Part shown: positions 59,209 to 64,000 of the stretch, one piece after another
Layout: the number at the start of each line of letters is the position of its first letter
Numbering within the stretch: the first letter of the stretch is position 1
Source of the DNA: CAYHPY01 sp964358485
GTDB lineage: Bacteria; Elusimicrobiota; Elusimicrobia; UBA1565; UBA9628
Assembly (NCBI GenBank): GCA_964358485.1
Contig: CAYHPY010000003.1
Location: 55,906 to 119,905, forward strand
DNA length: 64,000 nucleotides
Direction of reading: 5' to 3'
Position numbers and translations under genes: made by a program
The notes under the pieces: model-generated
Database searches by the model: none
Seen by the model: the letters and a program-made list of their open reading frames with translations, nothing else
Told to the model about the DNA's origin: nothing

Positions 59209-59894
59209 TGAGGGCGTTGACGGACTGGGTCAACGAGCGGACCGGGCTGGGCAAGGTCTGGGAGGCGCTCATGAAGCGCCACATTCCGGAAGCCTCGGGT
59301 CCCAAGGCCTGGCTCTACACCTTGGGCAGCGCGTCGCTTTTCGTTTTCGCCGTCCAGGCCGTGACCGGGGCGCTACTCGCCATGAGCTACGCCCCCACGC
59401 CGGATCATGCCTACGACTCGATTCGATTCATTCAAGAGCGGACCGTGGCCGGCCCGATCGTGCGCGGCCTGCACCATTGGGGCGCCACCTTCATGGTGGT
59501 CCTGGTGGTCCTTCATTTCATGCGGGTCTACTTTTCCGGGGCCTATAAATACCCCCGGGAGGCGACTTGGGTCACCGGGGTGGTCCTGCTCTTAATCGTC
59601 CTGGGCTTCAGCTTCACCGGCTACCTTCTCCCTTGGGACCAGAAAGCCTACTGGGCCACGGCGGTCGGGGCCAATATCGCGGGGCAGACCCCGTTCGTGG
59701 GGAAATATGTCTCCAAGGTTTTGCTGGGCGGCCCGGAGATGGGCGCGGCCACGCTCACGCGCTTCTACGCCTTCCATGTCCTCTTTCTGCCGGGCCTGAT
59801 CCTCGGGGGCATCGCTCTTCATTTGTTCCTGGTGGTCTGGCACGGGATCACCGCACCGCCCGGGCGCCGGGGCAAGGATGGCCTGGCTCCGTGA
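59208..59894 (+). CDS. Cytochrome b (b6-type N-terminal half)
   Basis: 228 aa, four membrane helices. His ligands for the two b hemes are in LHHWGAT, VLHFMRVYFSG, YAFHVLFLPG and ALHLFLVVWHG. The quinone-site segment GYLLPWDQKAYWA is present. The split of cytochrome b into a four-helix part plus a separate C-terminal part is the b6f/firmicute-like and Rieske/cytb arrangement. Overlaps both neighbours. Confidence 0.93.
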   Translation: MRALTDWVNERTGLGKVWEALMKRHIPEASGPKAWLYTLGSASLFVFAVQAVTGALLAMSYAPTPDHAYDSIRFIQERTVAGPIVRGLHHWGATFMVVLVVLHFMRVYFSGAYKYPREATWVTGVVLLLIVLGFSFTGYLLPWDQKAYWATAVGANIAGQTPFVGKYVSKVLLGGPEMGAATLTRFYAFHVLFLPGLILGGIALHLFLVVWHGITAPPGRRGKDGLAP

Positions 59895-60847
59895 GCGACT
59901 GGAAAGAAGATTACCGGAACTCTTACGCCCGCCTCAAAGAGGCGGGCCGCCCATTTTTTCCCAATACGGTTTTTAAGGACGCTGTCGCCGTTTTCGTTCT
60001 CTCCGTAGTTCTTTTCTATCTTGCCGTTTTTTTCGGCGCCCCGCTCGAAGAACTGGCCGACCCCAACGACCAGAACTATGTCCCCCGCCCCGAATGGTAT
60101 TTCCTCTTTCTCTTCCAGGCACTGAAGCTTTTCCCCGGAAACCTGGAAGCCCTCGGCGCCATCATCCTTCCCGGCCTGGCCGTGCTTTTTCTGTTTCTTT
60201 TGCCGTTCATCGACCGGGGCCCGGAGCGCCACCCCTTGGACCGGCCGCTGTGGACCTGCCTGGGCGTGGCCGCCATGGCGGTTTGGGGCTGGCTGACCTG
60301 GGCGTCTTTCGACAGCCCCATGGCCAATCCCGCCGAGGAGAAAAATCCTCTGGCCGGGCAGGGCCGGAGGCTGTACCGGGAGCTCAAGTGCTCCTACTGC
60401 CACCGCGTCGAGGGCAAGGGGGGGACGATCGGCCCCGAGCTCGACAAGGGCGCCGAGGGGCGGTCGGCGGACTGGCTCGCCCGCCATCTGCGCGACCCGC
60501 GCTCGATCACCCCAAAAAGCGCCATGCCCAAGATGAATCTCTTGGACGATGAGATCTCCGCTTTGGTGGCGTACCTCAAGTCCATCGAAGGCGAGCCCTT
60601 CACCGAGGCCGCGCCCAAGCTTTTCGCCGAGCATTGCGCCTCCTGCCACCGCGTGGGAAAAATCGGCGAGGACTCGGGGCCCGATCTCAGCTTGATCGGC
60701 TCGGCCCGCGACAAAACCTTCATCAAGCGCTACATCCTCGATCCTTCCAAGTCCAACCCCGACTCCACCATGCCCGGCTTCCAGGGCCAGCTCACCGAAG
60801 TAGAGTTGGAAGACCTGGCCCGCTACCTCTCCGTCCAGGGCCGCTGA
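59891..60847 (+). CDS. Cytochrome b C-terminal half (subunit IV-like) fused to two cytochrome c domains
   Basis: 318 aa, start GTG overlapping the cytochrome b stop. Three membrane helices, with the quinol-oxidation motif PEWY (PRPEWYFLFLFQALK) near residue 75. Then two periplasmic cytochrome c domains follow, with CSYCH (about residue 167) and CASCH (about 251) and distal Met candidates (SAMPKMN and STMPGF). The fused cytochromes would take electrons from the Rieske protein and hand them to a soluble carrier, plausibly the monoheme or decaheme cytochromes of this operon. Confidence 0.92.
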   Translation: MSDWKEDYRNSYARLKEAGRPFFPNTVFKDAVAVFVLSVVLFYLAVFFGAPLEELADPNDQNYVPRPEWYFLFLFQALKLFPGNLEALGAIILPGLAVLFLFLLPFIDRGPERHPLDRPLWTCLGVAAMAVWGWLTWASFDSPMANPAEEKNPLAGQGRRLYRELKCSYCHRVEGKGGTIGPELDKGAEGRSADWLARHLRDPRSITPKSAMPKMNLLDDEISALVAYLKSIEGEPFTEAAPKLFAEHCASCHRVGKIGEDSGPDLSLIGSARDKTFIKRYILDPSKSNPDSTMPGFQGQLTEVELEDLARYLSVQGR

Positions 60848-60927
60848 GCCGTTTCCCCCGCCCGGGGGAACAAACGTTGCGGCTTCCCCGTTCGGGATGA
60901 CCGTAAAAGAAGCGGCGTTGAGCCCAT

Positions 60928-60941
60928 GGCTGGGGTGTTGC
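60928..60941 (+). promoter_or_regulatory. Sigma-54 promoter of the PAS kinase-CBS pair
   Basis: TGGC (GG at 60928-60929), ten bases, TTGCA (GC at 60940-60941). Predicted start near 60953, followed by GGGAG at 60955-60959 and GTG at 60966. Confidence 0.65.
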
Positions 60942-60965
60942 ATGGATAATATTCGGGAGTACACC

Positions 60966-62090
60966 GTGGATTTACTGGATAAGCTCTTCGCGGAATTGAC
61001 CGACGGCGTCTGCGTCTCCGACGCCGAAGGCGTGATTCTCTACGCCAACTCGGCCGCCGTGAAGCTGATGGACATTGAAAAAGGGAAGGCCGAAGGCAGG
61101 AGAATCTGCGAACTGCTGTGCTCGCACCTCATCGACGCCCACGCCAAGGATCGGGCGGCCCACTGCCTGATGCGCATGCGCGGCGGGGACTTAAGCGCCG
61201 TGACGGTCCAGGGCCGCCACGGGCCGTCGACGACCTACGAGTGGCAGGGGGCCTCCATCCGCCGCTCCGACCGCTGGAAGGATTTGCGGGTTCGCTGCCT
61301 GCGACTGCACACGGATCTGGTCGACGGCAAGAACACGGAGAAGCTTTTCACCTTTCTGGAGGACGCCTCTCACGAGATGGAGTTGGAGCGCCACCGCGAG
61401 GACTGGCGGAACATGGTGGCCCATGACCTGAGAAATCCCATGACCAATGTCGCCGGGGCGTTGATGGTGCTCGAGGACATTCCGGCCGGCCGGGCCTTGA
61501 CCGGCAAGGAAGCGGACTTGGTGGCCATCGCCCTGCGTTCCTCCCGCCGGATCGTGGAGCTCTTGGACCTGTACATGGAAGTGGCCCAGTTGGACGCGGG
61601 GGCCATGCCGATCCATCCGCGCCGGACGGGGCTGGCCAAGACCGCGGCCGAGGCGGTCGAGGAGCAGGCGATGGCGGCCCGGGCCAAGAAGATCACCCTG
61701 TGCTTCGGGGTCCCGGAGGATCTGGCCGCTTTCGCGGATCCCAAGCTCTTGTTTCGCATCCTCCAGAACCTGATCAACAACGCAGTCAAGTTCACGCCGG
61801 AAGGCGGACGCGTGGAGGTCCAGGCCTGCGGCTCGGGGGAGATGGTCGAGGTGGTCGTGCGCGACACCGGCCCCGGGATTTCCGCCCTGGACGCTCCGTT
61901 CATTTTCGACCGGTTCTATCAGGCCCGGGCGCGGCGGGAGGGCCGCCTGCAGGGAAACGGATTGGGTTTGACTTTTTGCCGGGAAGCCCTGGCCGCGATG
62001 GGCGGGGCCATCGAGCTCCGCTCCCGTCCCGGCTGCGGGGCCGAATTCGCCTTTCACCTGCCGCGGGTGATCGCGGCGGCCGCGGCGTGA
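60966..62090 (+). CDS. PAS-domain sensor histidine kinase
   Basis: 374 aa from the GTG at 60966, chosen because GGGAG lies 6 nt before it and because earlier starts (60897, 60942) precede the predicted transcription start. PAS domain (about 1-120; GVCVSDAEGVILYANSAA) and a linker. HisKA follows with MVAHDLRNPMTN, and HATPase with NLINNAVKFTPEGG, DTGPGIS and GNGLGLTF. No membrane helix. No response regulator is adjacent on this side; the NtrC-type and single-domain regulators at 44-46 kb are candidates. Confidence 0.88.
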   Translation: MDLLDKLFAELTDGVCVSDAEGVILYANSAAVKLMDIEKGKAEGRRICELLCSHLIDAHAKDRAAHCLMRMRGGDLSAVTVQGRHGPSTTYEWQGASIRRSDRWKDLRVRCLRLHTDLVDGKNTEKLFTFLEDASHEMELERHREDWRNMVAHDLRNPMTNVAGALMVLEDIPAGRALTGKEADLVAIALRSSRRIVELLDLYMEVAQLDAGAMPIHPRRTGLAKTAAEAVEEQAMAARAKKITLCFGVPEDLAAFADPKLLFRILQNLINNAVKFTPEGGRVEVQACGSGEMVEVVVRDTGPGISALDAPFIFDRFYQARARREGRLQGNGLGLTFCREALAAMGGAIELRSRPGCGAEFAFHLPRVIAAAAA

Positions 62091-62109
62091 AATCATGGAG
62101 GAGATGAAA

Positions 62110-62586
62110 ATGCTAGCCAAGGACATCATGTGCAAAAAAGTGTTCACCGTCGGCCCCGAGCTGACCATCCGTGAGCTGGCCAAGCTTTTCATCGAGCGCC
62201 AGATCACCGGGGCCCCGGTTCTGGACGCCGCCGGCCGGCTGGTGGGGGTGGTCTCCCAGACCGACATCGTGCGCCGGGACCGGGATTCGGCCAACGGGGA
62301 GGTCCCGATGTACTACACCGAGGCCGACAGCCCGTTGGGCAGGCAGGGCCTGAGGATCGAGGAACCAGACTTCACCCGGGTGTCGGACGTCATGACCCCG
62401 ATGGTCATCTCGGCTCCGGAGACCGCCCGCGTCCAGGACCTGGCCAAGATCATGCTCCAGAAGCACATTCACCGGATCATCATCACCCGCGGCCGCCGCC
62501 TTTGCGGAATCGTCACGGCCATCGACATGATGCGGGCCATGCTGGAAATGCTCGACGAGGCCGTGCCCGTGGCGGAAGCGACTTAG
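62110..62586 (+). CDS. CBS-pair protein
   Basis: 158 aa. Two CBS motifs only: ITGAPVLDAAGRLVGVVSQTDIVRRD in the first and IHRIIITRGRRLCGIVTAIDMMRAML in the second. Such stand-alone pairs bind adenosine nucleotides and report energy state. The start at 62110 is favoured by GGAGGAG 6 nt upstream; ATGs at 62095 and 62104 overlap that Shine-Dalgarno. 19 nt after the PAS kinase and probably co-transcribed with it. Confidence 0.85.
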   Translation: MLAKDIMCKKVFTVGPELTIRELAKLFIERQITGAPVLDAAGRLVGVVSQTDIVRRDRDSANGEVPMYYTEADSPLGRQGLRIEEPDFTRVSDVMTPMVISAPETARVQDLAKIMLQKHIHRIIITRGRRLCGIVTAIDMMRAMLEMLDEAVPVAEAT

Positions 62587-62642
62587 ATCAAATAGACGAG
62601 CCGTCGCCCCGCGTGCGGGCTAGGCCGCGGCCATCCGTCTGT

Positions 62643-63035
62643 TTAGGCGTTCCAGAGTCTGAGTCCCGGGACGCGTTGAAAGTGGGCGTCCAGCGTGATC
62701 AGCACGCGCCCGGTCTCGATCGCCTGGGCCGCCAACCAGAGGTCGTTGATCGGGATGGGGGTGCCGGCGCGCTTTAACCCGGACTTGATCTCGCCGAAAA
62801 TCTGGGCCGTCTCCGCGGTCAGGAGCAAAATGGAAACGCCGGGTTTTTCCAGGAAGCCCGCCAAGATCTTCTCGTTTTCCACGCGCCTGCCGCCCCCACG
62901 GAAACCGGCGTGCAGTTCTCCCAGGACGATGACGGAAACCGCGACGGACTCGGCGCTTGTCAGCGCGTCCAGCAGGAGCCTGTCTCCCGCCAGCAAGGCC
63001 CCGTAGGCGTTGGTGTCGACGAGGACGCCGCTCAC
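62643..63035 (-). CDS. VapC-like PIN-domain toxin
   Basis: 130 aa from the GTG at 63035, which overlaps the antitoxin stop (GTGA). PIN fold: LVDTNAYGALLAGD with the first catalytic Asp, VIVLGELHAGF with the Glu, INDLWLAAQA and ITLDAHFQRVPGL with the later Asp residues. VapC toxins are Mg2+-dependent ribonucleases that usually cut tRNA or rRNA. Ends next to the convergent CBS gene, with a small GC hairpin between (about 62607-62621). Confidence 0.88.
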   Translation of the reverse strand: MSGVLVDTNAYGALLAGDRLLLDALTSAESVAVSVIVLGELHAGFRGGGRRVENEKILAGFLEKPGVSILLLTAETAQIFGEIKSGLKRAGTPIPINDLWLAAQAIETGRVLITLDAHFQRVPGLRLWNA

Positions 63036-63289
63036 GCCCAATCCTCGCCGTCGACGCGCCCGAACTCCTCGATGGCCTTGGAGAATGCCTCGGCCTCCAC
63101 GGGGGACCAGACCCCGCACAAGGATTTCAAATCACGCCGCGGCCCGGAGGGGGCCCCGGGAGCCAATCCCAATGCCTGGGACAGCAATTTTTTGATCGCC
63201 TTGTTCAGGCTCAAGCCGGACTCCCGCGCCAGCCGTTGCAGGCGCCCCGCCAACTCCGAGTCCATGCCGTGGATGGTGATTGATTTCAT
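63032..63289 (-). CDS. VapB-like ribbon-helix-helix antitoxin
   Basis: 85 aa. N-terminal ribbon-helix-helix (MKSITIHGMDSELAGRLQRLARESGLSLNKAIKKLL) for DNA binding. The C-terminal half (SLCGVWSPVEAEAFSKAIEEF) should wrap the toxin active site. Upstream are a palindromic operator and a TTGACA promoter, consistent with autoregulation. Confidence 0.83.
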   Translation of the reverse strand: MKSITIHGMDSELAGRLQRLARESGLSLNKAIKKLLSQALGLAPGAPSGPRRDLKSLCGVWSPVEAEAFSKAIEEFGRVDGEDWA

Positions 63290-63303
63290 GGGATGCCTCA
63301 GTG

Positions 63304-63344
63304 TGAACCATATTATGGTTCATTACAATCTATAGTATGGTTCA
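63304..63344 (-). promoter_or_regulatory. Operator of the toxin-antitoxin operon
   Basis: A 19-bp perfect palindrome (arms TGAACCATA and TATGGTTCA, 63304-63322) plus a third half-site TATGGTTCA at 63336-63344, 22 bp away. TTGACA (63362-63357 on the minus strand) lies just beyond, with CATACT 17 bp further, so the third half-site overlaps the -10 region. Confidence 0.7.
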
Positions 63345-63380
63345 TGCGCGCCTTTTTGTCAAGGGGCAGACTTGTCCAAT

Positions 63381-63429
63381 GCAAGATGAGCCTGAAGATA
63401 TGCCGTTTCTAACGCAAGATGAGCCTGAA
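63381..63429. repeat. 16-bp direct repeat
   Basis: GCAAGATGAGCCTGAA at 63381-63396 and again at 63414-63429. An inverted copy of its core (CTTCAGGCTCAT, 63968-63979) is near the window end. Confidence 0.7.
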
Positions 63430-64000
63430 ATGGGCTCAGGCGGGGAGCACCCTCCCTTGGCGAAAACGAGGCGGCCGCGGCGATGCGGGCGGCCTGGGAT
63501 CGGCCCTTCAAGAAAGTGGGGTTGGCCGGGGGCCCGCGCGGCGCGGCTGGCTCCTCCGAGGGGCCGACGCCGGTCGCTTGGGAATATTTTCTGTCAAAAA
63601 AATATCGACCCTAATTTGTGATTATCCATTCTTTTAAAGTATTTTTTTCTTAAAAATGATGGCGCCATCATTTTTCCATGCGGCGGGCTTGGGGCGGTCT
63701 TCCCCAAGGCATTCGGTCCGGCGACGCCGGGACGAATGCCCCGGCGCCGACGATCCGGTCGGCGCCGAAGTCGTTGTTCGGCCCAATAAACGGCATCTTT
63801 TACGGGCTTCCGGCCCGTGGCTCGCGGCCGAGCGGCAGGCCGCAAGCCTGGGAACGGCAACGGCGGCCGACGGAGCCTCCCTACGTCAACGGAGATTCGG
63901 TAGCGAAGTGAACAACGACAAAAATGGAGGGGAACGGATCCAAAGGCAACGCCGGACCGACAACGGCCTTCAGGCTCATTTACGGATTAGAAAATGCTGG
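63430..64000. other. Non-coding, hairpin-rich end of the window
   Basis: No convincing gene. It holds a 24-bp perfect palindrome at 63652-63675 (arms AAAAATGATGGC / GCCATCATTTTT), GC-rich hairpins around 63720-63770, and the inverted core repeat at 63968-63979. It may be an eroded mobile element or the spacer before the next operon. Confidence 0.5.

Noticed and set aside
60897..60965. Earlier starts of the PAS kinase (60897 or ATG 60942)
   Set aside because: They lie upstream of or inside the sigma-54 promoter, and GGGAG-6-GTG at 60966 is a better start.
1..64000. CRISPR array, rRNA, tRNA or prophage genes
   Set aside because: No regularly spaced repeats, no rRNA or tRNA signatures and no phage structural genes were seen.

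Overview
The window is GC-rich (roughly 65% by eye), densely coding DNA from a Gram-negative, probably uncultured bacterium. It encodes outer-membrane beta-barrels, lipoproteins, multiheme c-type cytochromes and a large glycan cluster. The style (alanine/proline-rich secreted proteins, a giant secreted LamG/NHL protein, DUF3014) would suit a deep-branching phylum such as Elusimicrobiota. That placement is a low-confidence impression, because no rRNA or tRNA gene was found.

Layout: 0.2-7.9 kb holds housekeeping genes: a CNNM-type CBS transporter fused to a PTS EIIA domain, hemE-hemY, MgtC, rlmN, a free-methionine-sulfoxide-reductase-like GAF protein and a MEMO-type protein. 7.9-10.9 kb is a convergent Fic / DUF2075 pair of lower GC that looks acquired. 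10.9-19.6 kb holds ackA, asnB, a methyltransferase and small secreted proteins around an endonuclease I. 19.6-31.2 kb is one tightly coupled eleven-gene operon for surface glycan synthesis, almost every junction overlapping. Its first gene is a DegT-family enzyme with histidine in place of the PLP lysine, and it carries a Gmd-like dehydratase, so the likely product is a 3,6-dideoxy or C-methyl sugar. 31.6-39.4 kb holds secreted proteins, including a ~2050-residue one split by a 2-base frameshift. 39.5-44.7 kb holds a GDP-mannose pyrophosphorylase-like gene, a lipoprotein, a universal stress protein, and a radical SAM / FAD synthetase / HExxH-hydroxylase operon.

The most striking part is 44.7-62.6 kb. 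An NtrB-NtrC pair and a short, divergent sigma-54 factor sit beside two tandem operons. Each starts with a glutamyl-tRNA reductase gene (hemA) lacking the C-terminal dimerisation domain, and each encodes a decaheme MtrA/DmsE-type cytochrome and an MtrB/PioB-type outer-membrane barrel. The second operon also carries a monoheme cytochrome, a His/Cys-rich exported protein and a Rieske/cytochrome b complex. Four GG-N10-GC sigma-54 promoters precede rpoN, both hemA copies and a PAS kinase-CBS pair. I read this as a sigma-54-controlled extracellular-electron-transfer module that carries its own entry enzyme for heme synthesis. The first operon appears to have lost two middle genes and keeps a scar of the deletion.

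A second recurring feature is leaderless expression. About ten start codons lie 6-8 nt downstream of a TANNNT -10 box, and both hemA genes start at a GTG about 2 nt after the predicted sigma-54 transcription start. The window ends with a VapBC-like toxin-antitoxin operon with a palindromic operator and ~0.65 kb of repeat-bearing non-coding DNA.
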